DNA of 64,000 bases from the NCBI GenBank assembly GCA_002105175.1, contig MCGE01000005.1, forward strand, positions 1,798,001 through 1,862,000, written 5' to 3'. This DNA comes from Absidia repens (lineage: Eukaryota; Mucoromycota; Mucoromycetes; Mucorales; Cunninghamellaceae). The position numbers and the translations under genes were made by a program. Below are positions 49,380-61,639 of this stretch, piece by piece (the first letter of the stretch is position 1; each line of letters starts with the position of its first letter). The notes under the pieces are model-generated. The model made no database searches and was not told the DNA's origin. It saw only the letters and a list, made by a program, of their open reading frames with translations.

Positions 49380-50040
49380 CAATTTAAATCCCGCGGGCGT
49401 GAATTTATTTACTCTGTCTTCTTTTTTTTTTCTTCCCTTTTTCTTTCTTTCTTTAATTCTTCACAATTGTGACTCCAACGATGTTCTGGTGGACTTAGAT
49501 TAGTGTCAGGACTAGTTTAGAAGGGTTTTCAGCTCAGGGATTACAACATGCATGGGGAACCCCTTTCATTTTGGAGCTAGGATCTGAAGGCACCATTGTT
49601 TGGCTTTTTGAGAGCCTTCATTAGCTTAGTTTAGTGTTAGCTTGTCCATACTTTGTATCTATATCTGAATAAAACATGCTTTTATTTTTACTTGTGCCAA
49701 CGACAAATGTCTCATAAGTCTCTCTCATGTCTGTACAATAGATCTTTTTTCTACTACCATCGCCGTTTTTGATTAGTATTGATTGTTGCTGTGCTTCAAT
49801 AACAAATGTCCTCTCAGTTTTTTCTACGTCTGATGCAGTGTATTAGAAACCTTTTCGCTATCGCTCTTTTAGTTTGTAGCTGATCGATCCTCTTAATTCT
49901 CAATAGTCTTCGCTTTTGTCTCCCACTTCCTACCTCTAGTAGGTCTTTCCGTTAGATCGCTTGTGACGATGACCCTCTCGTTATTAATTTAGCACCTATC
50001 AATATACTTCAATAAAATATTCCTTTCTATTATTTTATCA
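49380..50040 (+). repeat. Interspersed repeat family A, copy h
   Basis: It begins AAATCCCGCGGGCGTGAATT, then a C/T-rich leader, TTAGATTAGTGTCAGGACTA, GGGATTACAACATGCATGGG, CCCTTTCATTTTGGAGCTAG, TTAGCTTAGTTTAGTGTTAG, CTGAATAAAACATG, CATGTCTGTACAATAGATC and a final CTTCAATAAAATATTCC. It is one of the two fullest copies. Confidence 0.8.
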
Positions 50041-50910
50041 TTCTGTGGCCAATTTGATGGTGAGAAATGTCGTTATTGTTGTTCTTTTTTGAGTGCATTA
50101 TCGGCCACATGCTTTCTAGTTCACCCACCGCCCGCTCAGAGGTCAAACGACTGATTTGCAGTCCTGGATCATTTGGTATAAAATGTAAAGTTACTGTTGC
50201 TCTACCATTCAATACTAATGCACCTAGGTCATCCCACCAGCCGGTAATCTTTACTACAAAAAAAAATTATAGTCTTCGCTTGAGTAGATATACCGTGTAC
50301 ATCAGCTCGCTGTTTTCATTACATATGGCACAATAATGATAATAATAACCCCCCCCGGTATTAAACCCATACGAAAATCATTGAACTTCTGAGAAAATAT
50401 CACCAGATGGCGAAATAACGAACGTCTAATTCCATCCCATCAAAAACCTACGCTTTAACAGCCACAGAAACCTGTCAGCCACACAGTAGACTTTTTTTGA
50501 CTATGACCAAATAGATATATAGAAAAACAAAGGCAAAATCGAATGAGTAATAAAAAAAAAGTAGATTTATTCAAAAAACATGAAAGCGGATATTATAATA
50601 TGTTCTATAGCTACAAAATGCGATAAAATCCTTTTCAAATATTTCTGAGTGATTTTATTAGCGATCGTTCCCTTTTGGGAGAAGACATGCTGCCCAATGT
50701 TGGGCACGACCTCGAGGAACGAGCATCCGGAATGTGACAACATGGTAATGAATGAAATAAAATCAGAATGCAAATATGTAGTGGTTTTTGCATATTCATA
50801 CTTATATTACTTGACGAAATTTATCGTCATATACATCTAATGCAGGTGTGGAAGTCCAAAACAAAAGACGGGGATTAAAATATTTTTCCAATCATTTGTT
50901 TATTTTTGTG

Positions 50911-51110
50911 ATGGGCCGCTTCGCACTTCCTCTTTTTCTTTCTCCAGTGATACTACTCATCATGATAAGATCCTTCATCAACGCAACTTTACCAATAAAA
51001 AGGAACAGTCATATGATTGTTCGTACGATATCAAACATACCCAAATCAACTGAAGCAACTGCCAAAAAGGAAAACAACAGATATAAACAACAACAACCAC
51101 AACCACAACC

Positions 51111-51161
<51 letters not shown>

Positions 51162-51633
51162 GCAACAACCATGGAAGCCAACGAAACGTGTGTCAAGAGT
51201 GACAATGGAAAAGATCAGATCATTAGCGGCATTGGTGAGCAGTTAAAAAAAAAAAAAGAAACTTGCAGTGAGACTTTATCTCATGGGTCAAGATCCAGTA
51301 TTATTAACCTTTTTTTTTTTTCTTTGTCAAAAAAAAAAAAAAACTGGGTACCCCCAAAAAAAGTATCCTGATCATTACAATAGTGTGTCACTGGCGACGG
51401 AGTTCCGGATATCACCTGAAGCAGTTAAACGTATTCTCAAATCCAAGTTTCGACCGGAACCTATTATTGCCGACCGTCAAGAAAAGAACCGATATGCAGC
51501 AATGGGTGTACGAAAACAACAAATTCAGTCAAAAACCATCACATTCCCTTCTACATCATCTGATATGACTTCAAGAAAATCTCCTGGAAAGCATCATTCA
51601 TCATCTTCAATATCGACTTGGAAAAAAGAGTGA
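50911..51633 (+). CDS. RRG9: Rrg9/neugrin-like mitochondrial protein
   Basis: Two exons, 50911-51234 and 51364-51633, giving about 197 residues. The N terminus (MGRFALPLFLSPVILLIMIR, then basic LPIKRNSHMIVRT) fits a mitochondrial presequence. A long Gln/Pro stretch encoded by CAA repeats (51091-51168) comes next. Then KRVSRVTMEKIRSL, and after the intron YPDHYNSVSLATEFRISPEA and VKRILKSKFRP. The helix-turn-helix-like block SPEAVKRILKSK is the signature of Rrg9 and animal neugrin, needed for respiratory growth and mitochondrial genome maintenance in yeast. Start: I chose the ATG at 50911; the frame is open farther upstream but has no other ATG. The acceptor is not certain: the only site giving a family-like join is an AAAAAAAG after an A-rich stretch, which is unusual. 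Confidence 0.75.
51091..51168 (+). repeat. CAA trinucleotide repeat encoding poly-Gln
   Basis: About two dozen Gln codons, mostly pure CAA, interrupted early by CCA and late by CAG. It lies inside the RRG9 coding frame and is likely to vary in length between strains. Confidence 0.9.
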
Positions 51634-52813
51634 GCTAACTAGACCACTCACATCAGTGTCCTTCTTATGGGTTGGCCATGCGTGTGTATGTCTTACAAAG
51701 GGCAAATTGGTGGATTTTTGTAGAATAAATCATATTTGTATATTTTATTATTTTATAGTTTAGCCTTCTTTTCCTCATCATCCCCCCCCTCTTCCCTTAT
51801 ACCTTTTTGTTTATTTTGATTACATGATTTTCATTCTGCATTATTTATGTTCCTTTATATAGTTCTTTTGCAACAATAAAATCGAAAAAAAACTTTACCT
51901 TTGTTTTTTTTTTGTTTTTTTTTAATATTATTGTATGATGTCTACAGCATATGTTTGTGTGTGCTTGTATTTTGTGTTTTGTGTAAGTTGTGTGTGAAAT
52001 GTGGTGTGTTTATATGAATATGACGGGCAAAATGTCAAACAGCTTAGCAATATGAAAAAAGGGTCCGTGCGCGTTACGAATTAGGAAATCGAAGGTTTCT
52101 CATCCAAAAATACATTCATCCACAGATTCCTGTGGTGCTTCACTATCCGCATCTCACCTTGTCTCTGTATCACTTGAATATTTTATTTTGGGTAATGAGA
52201 CGAGTCCTTCCTTTTCTCCTCCTTTTTTCCATTCAAAAGGATCAGCATAAACAAAAGATCATCATATCCCTCTCATATATTACGCAAAAAGCGAAATAAA
52301 ATCACAATATTAGTGCATGAAAGGAAGGGGGTGGGGAAAGTCGAAAGAAGGAAGCGATGGTTGAAACCTACTTTCGGACCCCAATAAATAAATAGAAAGA
52401 TATGCTATGTAGTTTTCTTCGACTGAGTTGCTTTTTTTTTTTTTTTTTTGACCAAGTCAGGTTTCATTTTTTTTTTTTTTGATTGCAGCTTTGTAAGTGA
52501 GGATGTTAAAAAAAGGACTCAGGTACCAGTAAATAAAAACTCAATCGTCCCTCCTTTGCCCCAAGAAAAGCCCCCCTTGCTCATCTCCTCGATTACCTCT
52601 TTTTCTTTCACAATTTTTTTTCTTTATCATTTCTTCTTTTCTTTTCTTTTTTTTTTTTTACTTTATCTCTAGCACATTTCCTTTTCCGTTCCTCTTTAAA
52701 AAAGAAAAAGGACTAGATTATAACTTTGTTCTAGTACGTGCGTCTGGCTATTTAGATAATCACCCTTCTTCATCCCCCTTTCTTTTTCCCACTTTTTACT
52801 TATATACACATTA
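51634..52813. other. RRG9 3' region and chitin synthase promoter
   Basis: 1.2 kb. It has T runs (52433-52449, 52468-52481), and a strongly C/T-rich zone from 52590 to 52800 that directly precedes the chitin synthase start. No repeat family copy or RNA gene is seen. Confidence 0.5.
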
Positions 52814-55800
52814 ATGGACAAGTCACAAAATCAGGACAATTTGACGATGGAGGTCATCCAACATCATCCCAATTACCCATATAATACTACAAGAACTACT
52901 ACGACGACGACTACAACAGCTACTACTGGGAATGATAATTTGCGTCGAACAAAATCATTGTCACGACCCGAACGACAAAGACCACGCCAAGGTATTTTAC
53001 GATCAACTACCGTGACGAGCAATGGTGGTACCAGGTCCACTTCCACTACTCAGCAATCTGCTCATCATCATCATCATCATCATCAATATCATCCGAACAA
53101 CCGGATGGATACTATCTATCAACAAAATCAACATCATCAACCAATAGGTCAACCAATGTCAGATAGGCTGGCCGAGCAATTGGCAAAACATAGAAAGGAT
53201 CACCTCAGACAGCAGCAACACCACCTTTTAAAACAAGATACCGATGTAACTATTGATCCCTCAAATGAACGTGGCGTCGGTGATCGAAATACTAACGGCA
53301 AGAAAGAAGGGGCACCGACGCCGGTGGTACGTACTGGCTGGTGGGCTTGGTTGGCTTTTTTGGCCACGTGTTGTATTCCAAGCTGTTGTATTCGTGTGTG
53401 CTTTGGCAAATCAAATCCTATGATGCGGCAAGCTTGGCGTGAAAAGGTAATTTAATCGATCACTGATTAAAAAAAAATCAGCTGGGAACGGTGAAGTCAA
53501 GGGAAAAAAAAAGCCCCCCAATCAAACTCCGGTCCGTCATTTTCTGTCTCTCTCTCCCCTCCCCCCTTTTTTTTTGTTGGGTTTTTTTTTTCTTTTGTCT
53601 TCTCCGTTTTGCAGCAGAAGGAAAAATACTTTCCGTCTGACTTTTATTATTATTATTATTATTATGCTACGACTGAATTATTATGATTGGTCATGATAGA
53701 TGACATTAGTCTATATCATTGTGCTTTTATGCTTGATTTTGGCTTATCTTACTTATGGCTTGACGCGAACCATTTGTCCTGAAGTCGGTGATTATTATCC
53801 TCATTCAACCGTGCTTGCCTCTGGTGAACGTGTTGCTCTGGACACAACAAGCGACAGTCAATACGCTATATTTGGCCAACTGTACCCTCAAGATATTGTT
53901 GAAAACTTCTTCAAACAACACAACTTGACGTTAAATACTGATTATGGTACTTTAGATCTTGGACCTATGTTTGATGGTGACCTCTATGGTGATTGCGCTT
54001 CCTTCTTCTCTTCTGACTTTGATCGCACTAGCGTAGATCCCTGTCGTCTGGACAACCCCTATGGTAAATATATATTCATTATTAGTCAGAAAAAAAAAGC
54101 AGGGGTTGTTTGATTTATTGATTGCTTAATCATACATATTTTAGGCGGAAACTCTATGGCAACAAGTGATGGCTCTTGTCTTTCTTTATCGGATTTGCAA
54201 GCAATCTATAACCCAATTGATACAATCAATTTTGAATGGGATGAATTTGATGATCCTATTCCAAATTCAAATATGATATTATTTGGCAACTATGGTAAGT
54301 GAATAAAAATCATGGTGGCATAATCAAATCTATTCACTAATATCTTTTTTTTTTTTTTTTTTTTTTTATACAGTGGTTAATATGACAAGATACTTCAACA
54401 ATTATCCTCCCAATACCTTTGGTACTCAAATTGAAAAGGTCCTTCACAAATCCGTTAACAGGGATGGGTCGTATGCAATGCTTTATTATAAGAACGGGAA
54501 TGATGCTATGAATTGTGCTATTGCTCGATTTGGCGTTGGCGTCATGCAAACCGACTCTAGTGGATGCATCGCCTCCGATATCATTATGAATCTTATGTTT
54601 GCTGTCATTATTGCTATGATTGTTGTACGCTATTCAATGGCTATCTTATTTCAATGGATCATCTCTCGTCGTTTGGTTAAACCCGGTGGTCGTTCCAATT
54701 GGCTCGCTTGGCGGTCCGTTCAAGGCGGTAATGCGGATCCGAACAATCATATTCGTGGCCCATACAACAACTACAACCTACGAAATCAATCCTCCTCAAA
54801 CATGACCAACACAAAATCACCAGCGATACCTGGATCCGGATCTGCCATTTTCGCTTCAGTGCCCAACTCACCTTCCACTTATCAAGTGCCTCGCTACCCA
54901 ACTCCTCGCTCATCTTCTGTCTTCAACTCGTCCGCTTCATTACAACAGCAACAACGGCCTGTATCTGGTTTTACCGTCCCTTCCCCATTATTAGCACCAA
55001 CCACTACGAATCGAGACTCCCTGGCGAATATCACCGCTCTCCACAATAATAACCATTTATCACCAGAACAAACCAATTATCAAAATCACATCTATTCTTC
55101 TTCGACATTAGCTTCGTCTCCATCCTCCTCATCCATCACTGCACCTGTATCACCTTCCCATCAATTGAATCGACCTGCCTCGTCAGAAATTGTGCAAACA
55201 GAATTGTACACCTGTATGTTGGTTACTTGCTATTCTGAAGGTGAAGAAGGTTTACGTATTACAATGGACAGTCTAGCTGAAACAACTTACTCAAACAAGC
55301 ACAAGGTATTATTTGACTAAAAAAAAAAAAAAAAACAATTTTTTTAATGACCAATCAAACTATAAATACTGATCACATTTTCAATTTTAAACTTTTATAG
55401 ATCTTCTTTGTTATTGCGGATGGCCTCATTGTTGGTGCGGGCGAAACAAAGTCAACTCCGGAAATTGTTGTGGATATGATGGATATTGATTCAACCATGG
55501 CCAATCCTGCTCCTGTTAGCTATCTTGCTATTGCTGATGGTGAAAAACAATTGAACATGGCACAAGTGGTAAGCACAAAAAAATGATAATCCCGCCCTCG
55601 GTCCTCTCCCTCCCCCCCCCAGCTACTTTCTATTTTTATAAATATTTTGCACCTCCTTACTTTTTATTATTGTTTGATGATTTATTTAGCATGCCGGTCA
55701 TTATAATGGCGTTCCATGCATCACCATTGTCAAATGTGGTACGCCGGAAGAACAATCATCTGCAAAACCTGGCAATCGAGGCAAACGGGATTCCCAGGTA

Positions 55801-57414
55801 AACTGCCTTTTTTTTTTTTTTTTTTTTCTTTGTTGTTGTTTGGTAGTAGTGAAATTCATTGTTGGCTCATCATGATTTCATCTTTATTTTAGCTTATCTT
55901 AATGTCCTTTTTTCAACGTGTCCTTTTCAATGATCGATTATCTGAATTGGATTATGATATCTTTTGGAAAATGACATCTTTGATGAATGGCGTTACACCG
56001 GATAAATTTGAACTTGTTTTGATGGTCGATGCTGATACCAAGGTTTTACCCGATGCATTGACTTATATGGTGGCAGCTATGGCAAACGATATCACTATTA
56101 TGGGACTTTGTGGTGAAACACGAATTGCAAACAAGACAACGTCATGTAAGTCATCATCCTCCCTTCCCGCCACAAAAAAAAAAAAAGAAAAGGTTCTTGA
56201 TATTAAATTTTTAAAATGATATCAATACATTATAGGGGTCACTGCTATCCAAGTCTTTGAATATTATATCTCGCATCATTACGCCAAAGCCTTTGAATCT
56301 CTTTTTGGTATTGTGACCTGCTTACCAGGCTGCTTCAGCATGTACCGAATCAAGGCACCGAAAAATGGCTCATGGGTCCCTCTATTAGCCAATCCTGATG
56401 TAGTGTTGGAATATAACCAAAATGTGGTGACCACTCTGCACGACAAGAATCTTTTACTTCTCGGTGAAGATCGGTTCCTATCTACTTTGATGCTTCGTAC
56501 CTTTCCCCATCGTCAAATGATGTTTGTTCCCCAAGCGATTTGTAAAACTGTGGTGCCTGACGAATTCATGGTGCTGCTATCTCAAAGACGACGATGGATC
56601 AACTCAACAGTTCACAACTTGATGGAGCTGGTTCTGGTGTCTGATCTCTGCGGTATTGCTTGTTTGTCAATGCAATTCTCGATCTTTGTTGATCTGATTG
56701 GAACTTTGGTAGGAAACAAAATTGATTGATAAATGGAAAAAAAAAAAAATGTCTAACAGGAAATTTCAATGAAAATAGGTTCTACCCTGTGCTGTTGTCA
56801 TGACCATTTATCTAATTGTTTCTGCTGCTGTGTCTGGTAATCCACAATGGCAATCCATTGGTCTACTGGCTGCTGTTCTAGGTTTGCCTGGTGTCCTGAT
56901 TGTCATTACTACCCGAAAACTGATCTATGTTTGTTGGATGTTAAGTAAGTCGATTCATCTCTTTCCTCATCCTCCCTACGAAATATACATGGCTAACCTC
57001 ACTTCCTTTTGTTTTCTTCGATTATTAGTTTATATCTGTGCCATTCCTGTATGGAACTTTATCTTACCTATCTATTCATTCTGGCATTTCGATGATTTCT
57101 CATGGGGTGCTACTCGTGTGGTTGTGGGCGAAGAAAAAGGCAAAGGTGGCCATGATGATGCAAGTGGTGTATTTGATTCTTCCCGGTTAGTGATGCGAAA
57201 ATGGCAAGACTGGGAAGCCACGCGAACTGGTAACGACAAACTTAGGTCGTACAATAACAACAATAGTAACAGTGGCATGACCAAGGGACATCGACCCCAT
57301 TCATCATTTGCGTCTCTATCCACCCCTTCCACCCCTCCTTCATCTGTGGACCCTGCCCTTGTATCGAATCTTTCCGTGCCCTCTTTACCACATCATTCTC
57401 AAACAAAGCATTAA
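52814..57414 (+). CDS. Class IV chitin synthase (Chs3-like)
   Basis: Ten exons: 52814-53446, 53700-54063, 54145-54294, 54374-55305, 55401-55568, 55690-55797, 55893-56145, 56236-56708, 56779-56944 and 57029-57414, giving 1210 residues. The enzyme polymerises UDP-GlcNAc into chitin at the plasma membrane and extrudes it. N terminus: basic, poly-Thr and poly-His, disordered; then two membrane helices (about 174-196 and 213-232), a Cys-containing extracytosolic region, a third helix (about 453-476) and a Ser-rich loop. The catalytic domain starts at [18 protein letters not shown], with [11 protein letters not shown] (DAD about 831-833), [11 protein letters not shown] (EDR about 947-949) and the QRRRW motif (about 986-990), followed by the pore-forming helices. 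The domain order without a myosin head is that of class IV (yeast Chs3), not V or VII. It would need Chs4-type activation, an inference from the family. All catalytic motifs are intact. Confidence 0.93.
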
Positions 57415-58260
57415 TCATCAACCTTGTACCCTTAGTATATTCCCCCCCGTCCCCCACCCATTCATCATTTTGTCTTCACTGTACCATTGTGTGTTTTTCT
57501 TTTATGTTTTGCTTCATCATATTTTATATATAGACTGTTTTTTTATTTATCTTTATTTATTGTCCTTTTTTGTTATTATTTGATAATCGCTTTTGATGCA
57601 TCATTCATTCATATCAATAAATGCTCTCTTTTTATATATATTTTGTTTGACTTGAGGTGTACAAAGTCTTCATCTTTTTGTCTTCTATTTATTTACAATG
57701 TCTTACGATGTTTCAGATAAATCTTTCCATTTAAACGATCATACTTCTCTTTTTCTGTACCTGGGGTCAAATCTGCGTCTTTGATGAAGTCGCTTTTTTT
57801 TTTTTAGTGGATTTACGAGGGGTCATTGATCGATCAAGACACCAGTATAAATTTGTTCAATAGATATAATATGCTACCGTTATTGGAAAACCATGACTGG
57901 GTCCCCTTTCTGACTGTAGAAAATAAAATTACGTTTTGGGTGAGCAATAAGTTGTAGAGCCACCTAAGATGGGTCAAAGCTGGGTTCAAGGAATTGGTTA
58001 AAACCTATCTCTGGGATGGAGACATGCTGGGTAAACACGAAAATACCATTCCTTCAAGTGATCTTCAGGCGGATATGTTGGTACTGGTTTTCAAAGAGGT
58101 GATGGTATATGGAAGATTTTTATTTCGTGGATTTGCCCAGTTTGGTGGATCTTTTTCGTACTCCGTCGAAAGTTTTTTTTTTTCTTTTTTCTTTTGCTTC
58201 CCTTTTTCTTTGCGCTGGCATTCTTTTTTTCCGTATCATACCTCCTAATATATATACAAC
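57415..58260. other. Chitin synthase 3' region and U1-C promoter
   Basis: 846 bases. It has AATAAA at about 57616 as a possible poly(A) signal. A strong C/T-rich tract (58170-58235) is next to the U1-C start. No other element is seen. Confidence 0.5.
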
Positions 58261-59245
58261 ATGCCTAAATATTATTGTGGTAAGTCCTTGTATTCTTAAT
58301 GTGGATAAAATTGTTACTTACTCTTTAGTTTTTTGTATTTTTAGAATACTGTGATGTATTTTTAACACATGATAGTCGTAAGTCAACAAACAACACTCTT
58401 AAAACTGATCTCGATCTGGCTAACCCACTACATTTTTTTATTTTGATGTACGCATCTATGTTTATAGCTTCAGTACGAAAAGGCCACAATGCAGGAAAGA
58501 ATCACTTAATGTGCGTTAGAGCTTATTATGAAGGTAAGACTTCAAAAATGCAACAGGGATTCACTAGGCGGAATTGGATGTGGCCACCTCATCTAATCTT
58601 TTTTTTTTTTTCATTATTTCTTTAGAAATTGGGCAAGACAAAGCACAGGCTATTATCAACGAAATCACAAGAGCGTATGAAAACTCTAGCGCAGGTAAAC
58701 TAAAGAAGAACACATTCGCGAATGATACGACCACCACAGGAGTATTTGTTACTGATATCTGTTTGCATACATGTGTTTTTCCTTCCCCATTTATAGTGAT
58801 ACCACCTCAATACAGCGGACAATTCGTACCGGGATGTAAGTATCATATATAGTCAAAGATGACAAGGGATAGGTCGCATAAATACACACCATTGTACTTA
58901 TTTAAATAACCGCATATAGATGGTCCTCCTCGATCATTCCCCAGCGCACCTTATTCAAGTCGACCTGCCGGTTATCCTCCCTTTGGAAATATGTCTACTG
59001 GTCATTTGAATCGTAAGGAATATGATTTATTCTCATTTCTATACCAACGTACTTATTTTCCATATCACATCCTTTCCTGTATAGGTCCTCCTCGCCCTCA
59101 TTACAATGGTCCTCCTCGTCCTCCTCCACCTGGTGGGTTCAACCATGGGCCTCCTCCACAAGGTGGATTCAATCGTCCGCCCCCTCCTCAATACTATTCT
59201 TCCCGCCCTCCACCAGGCTCAGCACCCCCCATTAGGTCGGACTGA
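58261..59245 (+). CDS. YHC1: U1 small nuclear ribonucleoprotein C
   Basis: Seven exons: 58261-58279, 58345-58377, 58468-58533, 58626-58694, 58797-58835, 58920-59012 and 59085-59245, giving 159 residues. The joined start reads [20 protein letters not shown], then RKGHNAGKNHLMCVRAYYEE, the U1-type zinc finger with Cys6, Cys9, His24 and His30. IGQDKAQAIINEITRAYE follows as the helix after the finger. U1-C stabilises pairing of U1 snRNA with the 5' splice site. The tail is Pro/Gly/Arg-rich (GPPRPPPPGGF), usual for the family. The finger is spread over three exons of 19, 33 and 66 bases, so simple frame scans miss its start. Family and model are very secure, because every joint restores a conserved residue. 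The next gene starts 220 bases downstream on the same strand. Confidence 0.95.
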
Positions 59246-59344
59246 TGATAGGAATTATTTATAGAGACACTTAGTTTATTTATGTACCATAGATATATAG
59301 TTGTAGCAAGTTTTTATTTCTTCGTCAATTTATCACCGGCTATG

Positions 59345-59410
59345 CTAATCCTATTTTTTTTTTTTTTTTTTTTTTTTTTTGAATTATTTGGTATGAAATA
59401 AAAAAAATAA
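59345..59410 (+). other. T-run promoter element before the serine racemase gene
   Basis: A run of 26 T (59355-59380) lies about 85 bases before the ATG at 59465, in a spacer of only 219 bases. Poly(dA:dT) tracts of this kind exclude nucleosomes in fungi; the role here is inferred. Confidence 0.4.
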
Positions 59411-59464
59411 AAAATTTGATTGTCCGTTTGTAGCTGCGTTTCTCTTCCACACATTATTTTTTTT

Positions 59465-60901
59465 ATGGCACCCGCTCATATTACTATAGAAGATATTCAA
59501 GCTGCTGCGGCTCGTATCAATGTCCATCGTACTCCTGTATTAACCTCATCTACCTTGAATGCCATAGCTTCGACCAACAGTGGCTGCCCGGTTGAACTGT
59601 ATCTCAAATGCGAACCACTTCAAAAAACCGGTTGTACGTATACAAAAGAAAAGTCCTTACAAAACGCAAACTCTAATACGAACCCCCCTCTCTTCTTCTT
59701 TTTGTTACCCTCATTCTAGCTTTCAAGATTCGTGGTGCAACCAATGCTGTCAACTTGTTATCAAACACGGAAGCTTCGAAGGGTGTGGTGACTCATTCTT
59801 CCGGTAATCATGCTCAGGCATTAGCAAAGGCTGCGCAGGATCGTGGTATTCCTGCTTATGTGGTGATGCCCAACAATGCCCCTCAAGTCAAAAAAGACGC
59901 TGTTCGTAGTTATGGAGGTACTATCATCGAATGTGAACCTACCCAAGAAGCACGGGAAAACACGGTAATTATCGCTCCTTTTCTACGTTTACTTTATTTT
60001 CTAAAATATGATGATTTCTCTATTACTCACCATTGATTTTATCACAATATGATAGGCTGAAAAGGTAATACAAGAAACAGGTGCTACGTTTATTCATCCA
60101 TTCAATAACGTAAACGTGATGGCTGGTCAAGGAACAGTGGCGTTGGAACTCATCACGCAAACAAATGAACAAGGCACAGTCCTGGATGGACTTATTACAC
60201 CCGTTGGTGGCGGAGGTAATTCCCAAAGAAACTGGGCATGTAAAACGGGATCAAACTGGATAAACATGATTGTAACTTTTTTTTTTCTAGGACTTGCGTC
60301 TGGATGTTGTGTCGCAGCAAAATCTATTGGAACGAACATCTATGTATTTGGTGCTGAGCCAGAACTGGTCAACGATACGTACCGATCCTTTTACTATGAT
60401 CAAGAGGATGAGGAGGACCCACTTCAACAATTCACCAGTGATGGCGGCGGTATACCAAAAAGGCATCGAAAGGCAAGCACTTCCACCTCGCTCTTAGACA
60501 CAACCACCACCGCTGCGGCCGATCATCAACAACGGTGCCTCAGTCGGCGTCAATGCAATCCCATAGGCGCCACTTCAGTGGCTGATGGACTATTGACCAA
60601 TGTGGGCGAACTCACATTTCCCATCATCGTGTCATATATGGATGGCGTTTATACTGTAACGGAACAACAAATCATTCAAGCAATGCATCTGGTATGGAGT
60701 CGTGTCAAGCTTTGTATCGAACCGAGTGCGGCGGTGAGTCTGGCTGTGGCGCTTTACAACAAAGATTTCCATGCAATGGTCAAGGCAAGGCAATTGAAAC
60801 GCATCGGTCTAGTGTTAAGTGGTGGAAATGTGGATCATTCTCGCGCAGTGGCTCTTTTTGAAAAATATAAAGAAGGAAATTCGTCCTCTTCCCTGGACTA
60901 G
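59465..60901 (+). CDS. SRY1: Serine racemase / threonine dehydratase-type PLP enzyme
   Basis: Four exons: 59465-59633, 59720-59964, 60056-60215 and 60291-60901, giving 394 residues. It is a fold type II PLP enzyme: ELYLKCEPLQKTGSFKIRGA with the PLP Lys59, THSSGNHAQALA (substrate loop), the phosphate-binding GGGG at 189-192 (TPVGGGGLASG) and LVLSGGNVD near the C terminus. The start ITIEDIQAAAARINVHRTPV is that of eukaryotic serine racemases and yeast Sry1 (3-hydroxyaspartate dehydratase). These remove water from, or racemise, serine-like amino acids in the cytosol. The length exceeds the usual 320-340 because of about 55 extra residues (DQEDEEDPLQQF ... DHQQRCLSRRQCNPIG) between NDTYRSF and SVADGLLTNVGE. 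There is no regulatory ACT domain, so it is not the biosynthetic Ilv1. Reaction type (racemase or dehydratase) cannot be told from sequence alone. Confidence 0.88.
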
Positions 60902-61639
60902 ATATAGTTTATATAGCTTGTTCGTTTGATCCGTTAGTTTAGCTAGTAACAGTAGCAATAGTAGCAGTAGCAATAGTAGTCAGTTACATATTTTTGTATA
61001 CCTTTATAATAAAACACATATTCTTTACTATTATTATTACACTTCATTTATTTTATTTTATTTTGTTTTTGAACTACATCGTTTTGTGAAATGTGATGTG
61101 TGCAGAATATTCAACTTGAAAAGTAATGTAACAGAGTTGAACACTGGATCAGTTTTTTTTTTTTTTTTTTGAGTTTTTAGTATGGAAGACGGTATCGGTA
61201 GGACAAAATAACAAAGTGTTGGGCAGTACGGTTGGCGGGCATGACATCATGCGCAGCACTTTTCGCGAATACACCCACCTGCTTTCATTTTTCTACCACA
61301 AATGTGCACAGTAATCATATAAGTTTACAAATACAGGTATGCATAGAAGAGATAGAGGAAAACTAATAGTAAAACAACAACACTATTTTATTCCGATACA
61401 GATATAAACTATGACAACAATGTAATAATAAAACAACAGTACTAGAGCACTGTCGTTAGAATATTCAACAATAATGGGGTAAACTAAACTAGACTTGGTG
61501 GGTTCATGTTGTCTACAAAGACAGCAAGGGAAAAGAATAGCCATGCTGACGATGTTAAATTATTGTTGTTGCTATCATAAGATAAAACTATCATATTGAC
61601 GATGTTGTATGCTGTTACAAAAAAAAAGAAGAAACAGTT

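Larger units (their letters stand above)
48843..50910. other. 2.1 kb gap with family A copy h
   Basis: It contains a TTCATTCATTCA-type short repeat (49010-49060), copy A-h, and AT-rich sequence before RRG9. Open frames here are short and unlike known proteins. Confidence 0.5.

Noticed and set aside
50030..50336. Possible decayed protein frame on the opposite strand of repeat A, based on similar peptides near 50.1 and 38.3 kb
   Set aside because: The peptide similarity is only a few residues and copy i does not keep the same frame; not enough to claim a coding ancestor.
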